A stretch of 64,000 nucleotides of DNA from Channa striata (lineage: Eukaryota > Chordata > Actinopteri > Anabantiformes > Channidae): NCBI GenBank assembly GCA_033026295.1, contig CM065168.1, positions 37,894,875-37,958,874 on the forward strand, read 5' to 3'. Positions within the stretch are counted from its first letter, which is position 1; the number at the start of each line of letters is the position of its first letter. Position numbers and translations under genes: made by a program. Positions 38,959-52,226 of the stretch are shown here, piece after piece. The notes under the pieces were generated by a model. That model was not told the origin of the DNA and did no database searches. It was given only the letters and a program-made list of their open reading frames with translations.

Positions 38959-39063
38959 AACAAGCTTTGATACGTAGCAGTGGAAGAATCCTGAATGCAC
39001 ACCATCAACGCTTCAGTGCATTCTTCTCGTCCAGCAGCATAGCTTAGTAATGATAGTCTATCG
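38959..39063 (-). other. Candidate isolated exon, unknown gene
   Basis: A pyrimidine tract (ttctttcttttctccttttt) and an AG precede a 105-bp open stretch that ends in a consensus gtaagt donor. It encodes SYAAGREECTEALMVCIQDS with two Cys, in a phase 2 to phase 2 exon. The composition looks protein-like rather than random, but I do not recognise the family and found no partner exon. It may be part of a small secreted protein or chance. Confidence 0.25.
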
Positions 39064-39639
39064 CTTACAAAAAGGAGAAAAGAAAGAAAAACAGAGATTA
39101 TGGTCACTTTGAAGCAAACTGATGATAAACCAAATTTTAAATAAATGGACAATGTTGAAAGTCCAAACAACTACTTTGCAAAAAAGAAAATGTTGATTTG
39201 TCATAAACAGGATTCTCATTTACTGAATACTTTATAAAATGGAATTAGTTATTAACAAGTTTCATAATCTCAGTTTCTACAACTTATCCACATTGTTGTA
39301 ATGGGAAAACAGATGTTCACAGTTTACTTTAATTGACCCTGCAGGACATACAGTATGTTGATTCTGCAGTGCCCATCATAATCAGAGTGGTACCACCACC
39401 ATAAATCATTTGCCTTGGTACTTCACAATTACAAATTTGTAGTCAAAACAATGATATTTAATTCTGCTGCCTTGTGTAACTTTTTCAAATGTTTTATTAG
39501 AAAGAAATCAATTTCAGACACCTTTTTAACTGTGTAGTTAAAGGTTTCTTTTTTCACAAAGCTCAATAGTTTATTTCTCTGGACCTTTTTTTGTTGTTTG
39601 TTTTTTGTGAGAATATTTTCCAAAGTCTGACTTGTTCAC

Positions 39640-39990
39640 GGCGAAGGACATGCTGCAGCGTGTCATCCACTCTTGCTCAGAAGGTGATTTGTTGCAACGT
39701 CAGCACCTCAGGATCGTTGGCTGCAGTCCTGACGAGCAGCCAGGATCGCAGCCGACCCGTCTCATCCCGGACAGAAACTCTTTCAGCCCCTCCCATCTTT
39801 CAGCCTCCGGTCCATTAGGAGCAGACCTCACACCACAAGAACAGTTTTTTTAATCTTATTTTTAATTTTATAGTATTATTCTAGTTCTGTACATATTTCA
39901 TATTGTGTCGCACCAAGACAAATTCCTTGTATTGTTAACTGTTGTTAAATGTCCCGGGCAGTACACACATTTCTCATTCTGATTCTGATT
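39640..39990 (+). mobile_element. Rex1/Jockey-type LINE 3' fragment
   Basis: The C-terminal RT remnant is followed by a 3'-UTR whose end (caccaagacaaattccttgt, then attctgattctgattt) matches the LINE end at 2850-2925 in order and content. Heavily 5'-truncated. Confidence 0.7.
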
Positions 39991-42900
39991 TTCCTTAATA
40001 TTGTTTTTTAAACTTGTATTGCTCTGTCTTACTGTACTCAGTGAACACACACATTTGTACTTTCTTGTGTACCTGCACTTGTATTGTGATTCGTAGAATA
40101 AAGATGGAATCAGTATTTACATATAGTGAAATGATCCAGGTAATCAACAGTGTGTAGGGCAGGGCTAGTTGGAAAATATGCAGGGCAGGGGTCCTTGATG
40201 TCCAGGATTGAGAATCACTGCATTAATGCAGGTGTGTGTGAGGGCTGCTTCTGAGTACAGAACAAAAGCAATTACTCTTTAAAGCCATTGTCCTAGGACA
40301 AAAACTCCAACAGGCTTGAACCTTGATCAAAGTCTTATATACACTATATCACTGAACTAGCTGCTGTCCCTGGGGGAGAGACAGAAACAGAGCGGGTGTT
40401 GCTGTCAAGGGCCGGAGAAAAGGCTGTTGAGCTCACCCCTGGCAAAGTGGATCTGACAAGCCAAGAAAGGTTAAGTAAATTTATACAGTTTGGATAAATT
40501 GCTTATCTGAAACGTTTTAAAGGCATCATGATCTGCAAACACTTCAGGAATAGAGAGAGAGACTTTCTTAAGTAAACCAGCCTACAATATTAGGCTATAG
40601 GGAAAATAACTACATAACTAAATGGTTTTATAAACCATTTTTCACTTCATGGAAGAGTCACTATGGTTGATATTGAGATGAGAGAGGCTGCAGAGGAGCT
40701 GATCCAGCTGATCTGACACCAGAAGCAAAAATAGTGCACAAAACACAGCTGCAGATTTAACAGAAATGAAAGAATAGTTTATCTGCACAAACATACGGAA
40801 TTGTTAATGGATTATACAGACACATGAGAGCACATTTACTGACAAAAAACATTTTTTGACTCACCTCAAAAGCAAAGTCTTAACCTAGATTGTTTTTACT
40901 AGCTGCTTTTTTGCCAGCAGGTGCCTAAAAGTCTGTACATGCCACAAGAAAATGGTTAACATGGGTAATGGATAACAACCTGTTTATGGGAAGACTGAGT
41001 GAGAGGGAGCAGGCAGGGCTGTGTGGGCACTGCCAGTGAATATGTGTGTGTGGGTGTGTGTGTGTCTTTGCTTTTGTTACACAGTGGGGCCAAACATTCA
41101 TGTGCTTGTCCAAGTCCAGAACTGTCCATGAACATGCTCAGAAATGAATTTTAGAGGACTGGCTTGGTTTAAGGTTAGTGTAAGTTTGAGGTTAGGTTAA
41201 GATTAGCGTTAGTATTAATTAAGTACTGTTTATAATTAAGATTATGAAAAGAACCTAATGATGAGTATGCTTTTATTTTATATTGAAAAAGTCTCCTGAT
41301 TGCTCAGTTATGACTATGAAAATAATGTCATGGCAAAATATATTTAGGATATTTTATCGTTAGAAATACAAGATGCATTTCTTTGGAGATTATTTGGGCA
41401 TAGTTAAATTGTAAAAGGTAATCAGTTACATATGTCTTACATAGTTTTACATCAGATATATAAGATAACATTGTGGAGAGGTTTAAAATAGTAACGTTCT
41501 GTTAATTAGACATTAAATGTTCTTACAGTTATTCTGGATGGATGATTAATGTTTTATAAGGTCAATTATGAGAATTAAATGGGGTGGATAGATTGTATTT
41601 TCTTTCTACAATACTTTCTATTAATAGACAAAATATATATTTATCAGAAGAAAAATTATTCACATCCTTTAATACACAACCACAACTACAGTGTTTCTTA
41701 TTCCTGGTCCTCAAGGACCCCTCGTGCTTCTTTTTCATCATTTACTTACTGCCTAAGCCACTGCTGTTTACCTGGACCAGGTATGTTCAGTCAATGAGAG
41801 GCTCGATGATACTATCTCAACTTAGCCCTTTTGGCATATGGACTCTGCAAAACATCACAGTTTCTGTTTTTACACATTCAACACACAGTGGTAAACTGTC
41901 TGGAGTTAGAAATGTTGTGACATGGGGAGAAATGCTTGATTTAAATTCAGGGTGGTGCCTGGCCACAGCATGCAGGAGGCATGACATGATAATGAAAGTA
42001 TGCCACAGGGTTTTTTTATAGCACATCAAAGTCATGCTAGGTAAAAAAAAAAAAAAAAGAAGAAGAAGAAGAAGCCATGGCAACATTGTTGAAGCTCCCA
42101 ATCCTTTGCTTTTAATCCTCAAAATAATCAAATCCTCACTGCTCTATCCACTCATGGGCTCACTTTACCATTACTAGGATTTTGTACTAGGGGGATAAAG
42201 GGGTTGTACGATAAAGTCTAGGTAAAGCCTTGACTGTATGATTTAGATCATACATCACGCATCACATCCAACTCCTCGGAGTAAAATAAAAAAAAAAATG
42301 TTTAAGGTGGCAGTGCAGTGTCCTTCCCACATACCCCTTCATCTAAGATAGTATCTTAGATGGTTGCAATTGGCTGAACACACTTAATCCCATTAACCAA
42401 CAGCAGGTAGGTAACAGGGGGCTTTGCTTGCACGAAATTCTTGACAATTTAGTAATGACATATTTCCATAAATATGGCAAAATTAGAGCTGTCCATATAA
42501 CAACATATAGCCTAACATAGTATCGTAAAACTGAGCAAGTTTTAGTAGACATTCTGTCTAACACTGTAAACCCCACAGGTTACAAGCCCAGCAGTGAATC
42601 GCATCAGCAATATAGAGGAGGTCAAAGAATCATGGAATTATACAGATTTAAATAATATTTATGCTTTTTAGAGTTCAGTAGCTAGTAATACACTAAACTC
42701 ATATAGTTAATCCTCCTTCATAAGTGTGTAGACTCTTTTCAACAAAAAATGTCATGGTACTGAAAAATAAAAGTGTAAACAGCTTAAATTGAACTTCATT
42801 GTGGCTTTGAGTGCATCTAAAAATGCTAAAGGGGTGAAAATTATAATTTTTTCTTAAAAATCAAGTTTTAAAATTATTCAGTAAAAGCAATAATGTTCAG

Positions 42901-45900
42901 GAACGATAGTCAACACATCAATACAGGTACTAAAAAAAAATCGCAGTCCTATCTTTAATATCCTAAACCTTAGAACTTGTAACTGAGAATTCACATGTAT
43001 TACAATAGTGTCTATACAGAGTGGTATGAAGGAAAAATTATGCGATGCAGAACTAATACAAAAGCTACACTTAGGGACAGAAACACATTACAGGAAATAG
43101 GATGATAGTTGCTTGAATGTATCTCTTGGCTGAATTTAATGGGGAAGTTTTTCTCCCTGAAAATCAGGTTTGTGTTGCCCTAATTTATGTGGATGTTGTT
43201 CTGGGTATGTCTTGTGTGGGAGTATTAACTGAGTAAGAAAGCAATAAAAGAAGCATGCTTTTATACACATTATATGTTAGACTCGTAATATTTACATTTA
43301 GCACACTTTTATCCTTTAAGTAATAGAAGGATTTTATCCTTCTCTGTGAAATCAGCAAAGGATAAAGGAGAGTTAAAGCTAGGGAAGAGGCAGAGACAGA
43401 GGTGGAAACTAGACAAGAAATCACTGAAATAGTCTACTCTGATAGTTAAGACGGACATAACATGCTTGAAAGCTTTTAGACGTACATTTGTGGATACTCC
43501 CTTTTAGTAACCTCGCATAAAATCACGTATGCACACGTTGTTGATGCACCTCAAACATATTTGTGACTGTCATGCCAGGCACACCTAAGTCCTCAGGCGT
43601 CACAGATTTAAAAGAAACACCCAACATTCCACATTTAACAAGTGCATTGAAACACACAAAGAAACAGCACAGACAGTAAGGACTAATATATCCTCCAGTG
43701 AACCTAACAACACATCTGACATAGCACATTATTCAATTAATTTGTACGGGCAACTGCAATGCTAAAACTTGAATTATCTGCAACACAATGTAAACATAAA
43801 TAGCACAGCATATGCAGAACCAACAATACCACCAGTACTACAATTCAAGTTTCATTCACACAAACTAAGGAATTGCATAGGCAAGTATGAGAGCAACATT
43901 TTCCCGTTGTTGCATATTTTCATTTTTGATTTGTAGTTTTACTAGTAAGGCCTATTAAAAATTACTTCATCAGCAGATGAACAAATGTACTGTAAGTAAA
44001 CTGCGCTGGGTTTAATGGCCATGATGGGCGTAAACAACAATAAGGATCTCTCTTTTATTATTTCTTCATATTTGTCACATGCAGACTAGTTATCATTCCT
44101 ATTGCATAAAAAATTATATATTTTCTGCCTTATGCTAATACAGCAGAGATCTAGTCCAAGTATGACCATATTGTGACATTAGGCCATCAATCATTCTATG
44201 ATTTCCCATGAAATATTGTCAACCACCTCACTGAATTGGAAAGCAGCAATAAACAAGCAACTTTCTATTTTAACAGTCACAGTCTTAAGGGTTTCATTAA
44301 TAGAAGGCTTTTGGTTTAGATGAGAGTAACTGGGGTTATGAAGTGATTTGACATGGAACATAGCACAGTCACATTCAGGACCAAAACATGCCCCCAGTGC
44401 CGCCATTCAGCTCATAATGCTCTTATCAGAATTGACAGAAAACAACAGATTTCTAATAACTTATGGGCATATGAGTAAACTGCTGTAAAAATACACACTG
44501 ATAAGGCATAACATTATGACTATTCAATACAGTGGATCTGCCATGAATTCCACTTGTACAAGGTTAGAAGTTTTTAAGTTAAAATTATAAGAATGGTGAT
44601 AATTCTACTACATGTTTATTATTGAGGTCAAAGTGGGTAGTGTTTTTGCAGCCGCATTCATTTTCATTTATATACTCTTTGTGAATTAAAAACTGTAATT
44701 GGTTATTTCTTCATAATGAACATTTTATTTCTCCAGAAAATCAGTGTCAGGCATCTTCTACTCAATGACAATTTCACAGCTCAGTGAGTACAATACTGCT
44801 GTGGCTTGATACTGTGGGAACAATTTCTCTGGGCGTGAAAAACTACCACAACTAGGTTAACAAGAGGTCAACCGGAGATCATGTGCGTCTTATACAGACA
44901 CCAGTATCAGATGCCAAAAAGTGTGACGAAGCAGCAGAATATGACAGTGAGAAGAACAGGTTGTCAGAACAAGTTGCTTCATGTGTGCAACATAAAACAT
45001 AAAAAGTCTGTTTTTGCCCAGTTATTTCATCCGCTCTTCTATATATTTTTCTAAAACAAATAATAATAATAAATTAAATAAAAAAATAAAAAATAAAATA
45101 AAGCAAATAATGTGTAAATAATCTCTAGGTTCCAAATGACTTGCAAATATTTTACTGCTTTTACTACTTCTTATTTATATTTAACAAAGTGTCCTGCCTT
45201 TTCTAGAGAGAGAAGTTTGTACCTTGTTTGTTTAATCTGTTCAAAAACCCATTGAGTTAGTGTGCTTAGTACTTGTTACTGTAAGTGTTCCATTGTTCAA
45301 CATTAGCATCACATTGCATTCAAAAAACTAAAATCTGAAGTATTAATTAAGTAATTATGAGATGCTTATTCATATTTATAAGTTCTCATAAGTTCTCAAA
45401 GACTTGGACCTTATAATTATGACTCATTAATCACATAATTGCAACTTACGCATATCATAATTAATGCAAATGATTAAGAACTTACCTTAGAATAATCACA
45501 TGTTTCAGATGTCTTAAGTATTTCAGACATTTGTCGGTACTTCTAATAGACTAAAGCAAAAATTCTGTATATTTAGTTTTCCAAATTTAAAAGAATTGCT
45601 TTTAAAACAAGGCTCTGTTTGCTGCTCTTACTGTGACTCTCTGTATCCTTGGCAACGTTATACTTTCTGTTATAAGTCAGGTGCTTTTTCTCCTCTTTTA
45701 GTTTTTCACTGCTCTTAACTTGTATATAGGCATTCATTTTTATCTTTGTTTGTCCCTGCAGTATTCCTCCCTTCCTCTGCTGGTTACCAGTGCACTCACC
45801 GTTTGCCTTTCATCATCATAATCAGTGCCTTTCATTATCATCATCTTTAACCCTGCATGTGTGTATTTAAGGCCTTGCATTTAGTTCTGAGGTTGCGAGT
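39991..45900. other. Long non-coding stretch
   Basis: Simple repeats only: (gt) at about 41040-41066, a poly-A plus (gaa) tract at 42040-42075, and an A/T-rich run at 45060-45110. A minus-strand open stretch at 41835-42046 after a T-rich acceptor-like tract (MTLMCYKKTLWHTFIIMSCL) has a signal-peptide look, but no supporting exons were found. At 43293-43316 a short match to the L2/SINE tail is visible on the minus strand. Confidence 0.45.
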
Positions 45901-45904
45901 GTAT

Positions 45905-46080
45905 ATTGGTTCGTTCTGGCGCAACTCCCTGATATTGTTCGGCCTTTTCCGATCTCCAGCCCTTAATACTGTCATACTGTTTTTGTTACAGCCAAATTCT
46001 CTGTCTTTGAGTTAACAGTTCTGTGAGTTAATGTTGTTAAACCTTTTTAAAAGCCCCACGGACTTAGGACTAAGGGCTGT
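45905..46080 (+). repeat. Dispersed repeat, related copy at 9.6-9.85 kb
   Basis: Shares ccgatctccagcccttaata and gagttaatgttgttaaacc with the minus strand of the 9.7-kb region, in the same order and spacing. Both copies are flanked by unrelated DNA. Confidence 0.5.
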
Positions 46081-46614
46081 ATAGTTACTACATGTAAATA
46101 ATAACAAAGGAGTTTCCTCCTACATATTTGTGGAGGCTATGCCAGTTACACCTGCATTGCTTTCTCTGTGTATTTGTGTTTAAGCACAATGTTATTTTCA
46201 TGACCTATTTGTTTTTTCAAACATGCTAATGATTTTCATACTCTAAATGACTGAAATTAGGAAAGGCAATTTTTTTTGACCAGCATTTACACAGAGTGTC
46301 TATGCAGTCTACATTGAAGAACAGATACTGTACTAGCAAGATTAGACAAAGTCATGTTTAATGTAAACATACCATATTTTACCTAACAGGAATGTCATGT
46401 TTTACATAATTTAGTGTAGTTATAAAGGACAGCAAGTTATATACATTCATAAATTAGTGAGTAGTCTCGGTTGTTTCAGTCTCAAACAAGATGGCACGTT
46501 CTGACCGCACATGAGCCATGAAACCACCAGTGTTCATGTATACAACTGTTAAACACTGATTGGATTTAAGAAATTAGCCGTGAACAATCTCCAACATGAT
46601 CTGCCATAGGGAAA

Positions 46615-47545
46615 AACTCGTCATGTGTTTATATCAACACGAAACAGCGCAAGAACTCTGTGCTAGTCTCCAGTTATTGTTCATCGCTTGTGGAGTTTAT
46701 GACTGTTAGAAGTGGACCATTTAATTTGCCGTAGGAACTCACCACAGTTCACGTTGTGGCTGTTTACATCCCACCCATTGCTAACACTATGGACGTGCTC
46801 AATAAACTGTACAGAGCTATAAGTGAACTGCAGAACACACACCCTGATGGCCTGTTTATTGTTGCTGGAGATTTCAACCATGCAAATCTCAAGTTTGCCA
46901 AATAGAGACCCATGAGCCGAAATGACACACGCAGGCAGAGGTGGTGGAGAAGATAACTAAAATTTACTGAACTTTCAAAAACACAGTGAATACAAAACTG
47001 AACACTATACAACAAAAGATATAACAAAAACAACTCCTCAGAAGGAGGAGTGAACAAACTAATTACGGCAGAACTACATTTCTACCTGTGCAGACCGGGA
47101 CTAACAGCCTGGACAGCATAAAATACTAGTGTTGGTGTGAGCTACAGCAGGGAGACGGAGCTGCCAACCTGCACAGAGAGAGGCTGAGTTAGAGAAGCCG
47201 TTAAAAAAAACAAAAAAAAAACAAGGACAGACAAAACACACAGATCTTGACAAATGATTCCCAACCACTTCCAACATGGAGCATGTGGGAGGGCATTTAG
47301 TCTATCACCAACTACAAGAAGACCCCAACCAGCCTGTGACAGTGATTCCTTCCTCCCACATAAACGACTTATACACCCGGTATGAGGTGCTGAAATACAC
47401 AGTGGTGTGAAAGACCACCCCACCTCCCGACAACCAGGTACTGCATCTCACAGCATGAAGAAAACTAACACACAGAAAGCCGCTGGACAACACAACATTC
47501 CTGGAAGACTGCTCAGAGAATTTGCAGATTGTCGAGGCAAAACCT
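46615..47545 (+). mobile_element. Decayed Jockey/Rex1-type LINE, endonuclease to RT entry
   Basis: At 46750-46900 the frame reads VVAVYIPPIANTMDV and LFIVAGDFNHANLK, the endonuclease core with its catalytic Asp. At about 47245-47545 other frames give the linker and RT entry (QKAAGQHNIPGRLLREFADC, matching the KAAGPDNIPGR consensus). Between them, 46910-47240 is unrelated sequence, so the LINE is either deleted or interrupted by an unidentified insert. Many stops; dead. Confidence 0.65.
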
Positions 47546-47639
47546 TTTAAGGCAAGTTAAGAGGCAGGAAGCAGCTCTTAAATGATCAGAAATTTAATAA
47601 GCAAAAGTGAAATACGCCAAAAGGAGAGAAACTAGACAC

Positions 47640-48814
47640 TAATGTTGTTCTAGTGTTATTTTACTTGAACTATCCACAGCCTTTGACACTGTAAACTACC
47701 AGATCCTCTTGACTGCAGTCTCTAACTTGGGCATCTCCGGACCAGCTCTAGTCTGGCTTCAGTCTTACTTGTCTGGGCAAAGCTTCAAGGTATCCTTGCA
47801 GGGCCGTGATTCTACTTCTCATAACCTCTCCACACGTGTAGCGCAGGGCTCTGTTCTCCGTCCTCTTCTTTCTTCCATCTATACTTCTTCCCATCTATCA
47901 TCCATTCACATAGCTTTTCTTATCACTGCTATGTGGACGACACACAGCTCTTCCTGTCCTTTCTGCCAGATGACTCTACTGTCTCAACACGCATGTCTGC
48001 CTGTCTCTCTGACATCTCTGCTTCAATGAGAGAAAGACATCTTCAGCTCAACATCTCCAAGACCAAAGTTCTAGTCTTCCCAGCCAAACCTTTGACACAG
48101 CACAACATCAGCATCAACACTGGATCTGCAGTGATTGTCCCTGCTAAGTTGGCCAGAAATCTGGGGGTCATCATCGCTTCTCTAGGTCGTATAGATTTGC
48201 TCCCCACAACAACAGAAAGATTAGACCCTACCTCTATGAATACATGACCTAACTCATCGTGCAGGCATTATTCATATCTCGTCTTGATTACTGCAATGCA
48301 TGATAGGGTTACCGGCATCCACGACCAAACCCCTGCAGATTATCCAAAATGCGCCTCATTTTTAATCAGCTAAAACGGACCCACGTCACCATGCTCTTCA
48401 GATCTCTGCACTGGCTTCCTGTTGCTGCAAGGATTGAGTTTATAGCTCTGTCTCTTGCCTACAGAGGGATCAACTCTACAGCTCCGGCTTACACTTAAAT
48501 CCCTCCCCACACAGAACACAGCAAGGAAAACCCTTCAACTCGGTGATCCCACAATGGTGGAATGAGCTGCCAAATTCTGCACGTTCAGCGACCTCGCTCT
48601 CAATATTTAAAAAAGCGCTGAAAACAGAACTCTTCTGCATCTTCCTTTGCAATTAAAAAAAACTTTCTGCTCTTTCTTACACTTGCATCTCATGAAACAC
48701 TTCTTTGACAGCACTTTACTGCTTTTCTCCTTGACTTAGATTTTTTGCTTGCCTTATTCCTCACTTGTAAGTCGCTTTGGATAAAAGCATCTGCCAAATG
48801 ACTAAATGTAAATG
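47640..48814 (+). mobile_element. L2-type LINE RT and 3' end
   Basis: RT motifs ELSTAFDTVNYQILL (first Asp), RVAQGSVLRPLL (a changed GVPQGSVLGPLL) and, in the next frame, DDTQLFLSF (YADD region) are visible. The thumb region follows with several frame breaks. The end gtcgctttggataaaagcat, then ctgccaaatgactaaatgta, is the widespread fish L2 3' tail and reappears on the SINE at 49.3 kb. Non-functional and 5'-truncated. Confidence 0.8.
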
Positions 48815-49164
48815 TTATGGAGGTTCCTAATTGGGGATGTGGAAAAGTCGGGGAGAAATCGTCTAAGTAAGCACAGGTAGTCATTTGGTAGGGGTTGGAG
48901 TTAGTAAATGTAGATATTGTCAGTCCATGATCACAGGAAATGAGGCAACAACTACACAATATAAGCGAGGTAATGCTTATAGCTACACCTGTGAAGACGA
49001 TATGTTTTTTTTAACTTCCAAACATAACATCAAATCAGTTGAAAGTGCTGGTGTTGTAGTAGCCAGAATGTCTTTTCAGAATGTCTTTCCGTGACCTCAA
49101 TTCCTCTAGCACTTTTGTTGTTTAGTGTGAAGTTGCTACTTGAGTCTCCAAGAATTGCACTAAT

Positions 49165-49311
49165 TTCTCTTTTGTCTGTGTTTCTCAGTTGGTAAGGCAC
49201 TCGTCCACGTACCACAGAGATCGTAGTTTGATCCCCGGCTCCTCCTTGCTGCATGTCAAAGTGTCTTTGGGCTTTGGAAAAAGCGTCTGCCAAATGACTC
49301 AAATGTAAATG
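49165..49311 (+). mobile_element. tRNA-derived SINE with an L2-type tail
   Basis: The head carries a box A-like ctcagttggtaaggcactcg and box B-like gtagtttgatccccggctc, the internal RNA polymerase III promoter of a tRNA-derived SINE. The 3' end (tttggaaaaagcgtctgcca, then aatgactcaaatgtaaatg) matches the L2 end at 48770-48814, indicating mobilisation by that LINE family. Confidence 0.75.
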
Positions 49312-49373
49312 AAGTATGTCCATTTCCATCCCGTTTTCTCCCATGACATACTCTGATATTGTGTGTACAATCG

Positions 49374-49525
49374 ATGAAGTCAAGACTATAAGGTATGTGG
49401 ATAAAAACCCAACACATTCCCCTTGAGCAAGCCCTAGGCAACAGTGGAGGGGAAAAAAACCTCCCTTTATTGAAAGAAACCTCCAGCAGAACCAGGCTTA
49501 GGGTGAGTGGAGAGTGAAGAAGGAA
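49374..49525 (-). mobile_element. L2 3'-UTR fragment, reversed
   Basis: The stretches tgagcaagccctaggcaaca and cctccagcagaaccaggctt are reverse complements of the 3'-UTR of the L2 copies near 16970-17060 and 61310-61400, with point changes. Confidence 0.75.
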
Positions 49526-49639
49526 AGGGAAAGTGTAACAAAAGCAATGACCATGGGCTGATTTGTTGAATCAGTAGTTGCCCACTGGAAAACAGACAGC
49601 TCCAAAGCCGGGGACACTCAAGCAAACATGTAGGTCCAG

Positions 49640-50800
49640 CCACACTTTTTTTTAGCCAGGAGTTGTTAGTGAGTTGCTGGGTGATCTCTTAATTGTGCCA
49701 ATTCACAGATTATCCACAGGACTGTGGCAACCATGGTGAAGAGATCAAATGTGCACAATCTGATCTTCAGGTTGCACTCCTTCCTTTACAGTCGGTGCTC
49801 TTGTGATGAATTGTCCATTGTTGGGCACCAGATGTCACCTTTTTCACCTTCCTGGATTCACCCTTCTTGACATGTGTTGAAGCTTGAAGTGCAGGCCCAG
49901 ACCAATCTGCAATTCTCCCTCCTCACCAGGGTGAAAAATTCAGGGGACAAATTTGACTGTCTGTACCTTGTTGGTCATCTTCCATGGCAATTGTTTCCTC
50001 ATGGAGTCGTATACGCCTGGTGTAGTTCCTTTTCCATTTCCAGCGTGAGGATCCTTTTGCATTAGCTGATGCGACCCACGTGACATTTACCTCCACGTTC
50101 ACCGGTGAATTGTTAATCAGTAATGGTAGTACTATATGTGGTCCTGTGAAGCATCTCTACTGGCAGTGTTTCTTTTGGTGGTCCTTGTCACCTGGTTTGA
50201 GATTACTGTATGTAGGCAAATGTCTGGAGGGACAGACAGGGCTGCATTTACTTGGGGACAAAGAGCTAAGAGGGTTCTGCAGAGCAGTTTAAAGTCACAT
50301 CTTTATGACAAAACTCATCAGAGTTTGTTCTGAATAAGTTCTATGCTAAGAGGTTTTTGCAAACATTATTTGGTAAGGTTAAAACTTGCCTAGCAAAACA
50401 GCACCAATGCTAATTCTGAAATCCATCTCAAACATGTCTCTTCACACCATTTTGTCATTCCATCACACCTTCACTCTGGGGGTGAGAGCCCAGAGAGAAG
50501 GCAATAATGCTTAAAAATAAACCCAAAATTTGTTTGACGAATGTTTAACATCATCATGGTAAACGCAGGACCACTCTCACAAATACATTTTTCTGGAATA
50601 TGTCACCGAACAGTCATGTGACTTTTGGGGCCTATTGCCACACAAGGTGCATCCTGTTTGGAAAAACAACCTCTACCCATGTTCTAAACATACAAACCAT
50701 GGCCAAGCCTTATATCTATTTTGACATAGCAATAGCTCAATTAATTTAATCCTCCCATATTCAAAGGGCCTTTCACGGGGGGGAGTGGCCTTACAGTAAA
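49640..50800 (-). pseudogene. Endogenous-retrovirus-like pol 3' end (integrase) remnant
   Basis: On the minus strand, 50430-50610 has an integrase-core-like reading with a SGPAFT motif, and 50080-50230 reads as the C-terminal integrase segment (LKPGDK, then FTGPH and an NVTWV motif), as in gammaretrovirus-like elements of fish. Past it, about 49640-49990 could be the start of an env region. Stops and shifts break every part, and no LTRs were identified. Old and inactive; assigned by motif order only. Confidence 0.45.
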
Positions 50801-51403
50801 ACCAGAGGCAGGTTAGTGCTGCACAAAGTAATATGCGCTGCAGTACCTAAAAACTTTGCTGTAATTGAGGCACACACCCCCCCTTGCAAATGTCTACCAT
50901 GAACCAGCTTTGCATGCAAATGGAAATACTAATTAGGTGAATAATGTTTATATCTGGACCAAGTCATATCCTGTTTTGAGTTGTTGCACCTAATTTCTTC
51001 ACAAAGTTTTTTAAATATATTTTTGCTAGTTACTGCATGGTTGACAGGTCAGCCTGTTGAGTTTCTGTGGGAGAAAACTTAGGTGAGTTAGGTGAAACAG
51101 CTGCTTAATTTCCTGCAGCAATCAAAATGTTTTGTTAATGTTAGCGTGTCACATTTCATAAACAACATTTGTGTAGGCAACAGGATAGTATCCAAAGAGC
51201 TGCAACAAGAATGATGTGCATTCAGTGACGTCTCTGGCTGATGTCATAAACTCCTTTGTTTCCAGAGACAACCATAGATATGAAAAACACCAAACATAGG
51301 TCAGTCTAAACACTCATTCATTAATACATTCAGTCAACATTCATGTCATTGGTGAGTTTATAGGTTTCAGTTGGAGCTATCAGCCCACTAGTTTGCACAG
51401 ATG
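50801..51403. other. Non-coding, nothing recognised
   Basis: No gene, repeat end or RNA-like structure that I can support. Confidence 0.45.
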
Positions 51404-51411
51404 GGTTAGAA

Positions 51412-52226
51412 CAGACATGGGCATACTACGGCCCGCGGGCCATATACGCGGGCCATATACGCCCGCCAAACATCTCCCAGTTATATCAAAATATATGATT
51501 TATAATATCGTTACCGGCAAACCTTGTTCATTTACTTTTTCCTGTAATGCCCACATTTCCCCAATAGATGGCGTGCTTGAGCATTTGCCCCCTATTCTTC
51601 GCGGTTAAGCTTTTCCCAAAAAGAAGCACTCTCCTTCTCGGTTCCCGCGGTAAAGCTTTCCCCCTTCTAAAAACAAACATGAGTTTATCAAAGAAAAGGA
51701 AAGTCGACAGTGAGTGCCGAGTGTTTAACACAGAATGGACAACAAAATATTTTTTCAAAGAAGTCCGATCAAAGGCTGTATGCTTGATATGCCAAGAAAG
51801 TGTTGCGGTTTTTAAGGAGTACAATATTACGGAGGACGGCACAGAAAATGCTGGCCTTGTTTGGCTCGACCTATGTATGTGAGCAGACATTTAGTGTTAT
51901 GAACATGAACAAAGCCCGTCACAGATCCAGGATTACTGACGAACACCTCGGATCTATCCTGAGAATCGCCACAACAAAACTTACTCCAGACTTTGATGCA
52001 CTGACAAAACAGAGAGATCAACAACACTGTTCCCACTGAAACTGATGGTGAGTTTTTCTGCTGTGTTTATTCAACAAAAATGTAATTAAATTAACCATTA
52101 ATCATTAATAGGTCAAATCCTGTATGTAATTTATATAACACACCATCCATCTGTTCTTGGCTCGGCCCCTTTGTCAAATTTTAGAACTCATTGTGGCCCG
52201 CGATTCAAAAAGTTTGCCCACCCCTG
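51412..52226 (+). mobile_element. Internally deleted hAT-Charlie element (815 bp)
   Basis: The ends are imperfect inverted repeats (cag..gggca.ac with cggcccgcgg; right end gtttgcccacccctg). A perfect 8-bp target duplication, ggttagaa, flanks it at 51404-51411 and 52227-52234, as expected for hAT. Inside, 51679-51829 encodes a BED-type finger start (MSLSKKRKVDSECRVFNTEW, KAVCLICQES), as in the Charlie-derived GTF2IRD2/ZBED proteins. Sequence 51850-52037 encodes the hAT C-terminal dimerisation region (FGSTYVCEQTFSVMNMNKAR). The catalytic middle is deleted and the two parts lie in different frames. Non-autonomous. Confidence 0.9.

Noticed and set aside
41835..42046. Signal-peptide-like minus-strand segment after a poly-T acceptor
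   Set aside because: The poly-T is a simple (A)n(GAA)n tract, and no partner exon or recognised family was found, so I did not call a gene.
49170..49245. tRNA gene
   Set aside because: Box A and B are present, but the sequence cannot form a full tRNA cloverleaf and runs into a SINE body with a LINE-type tail.
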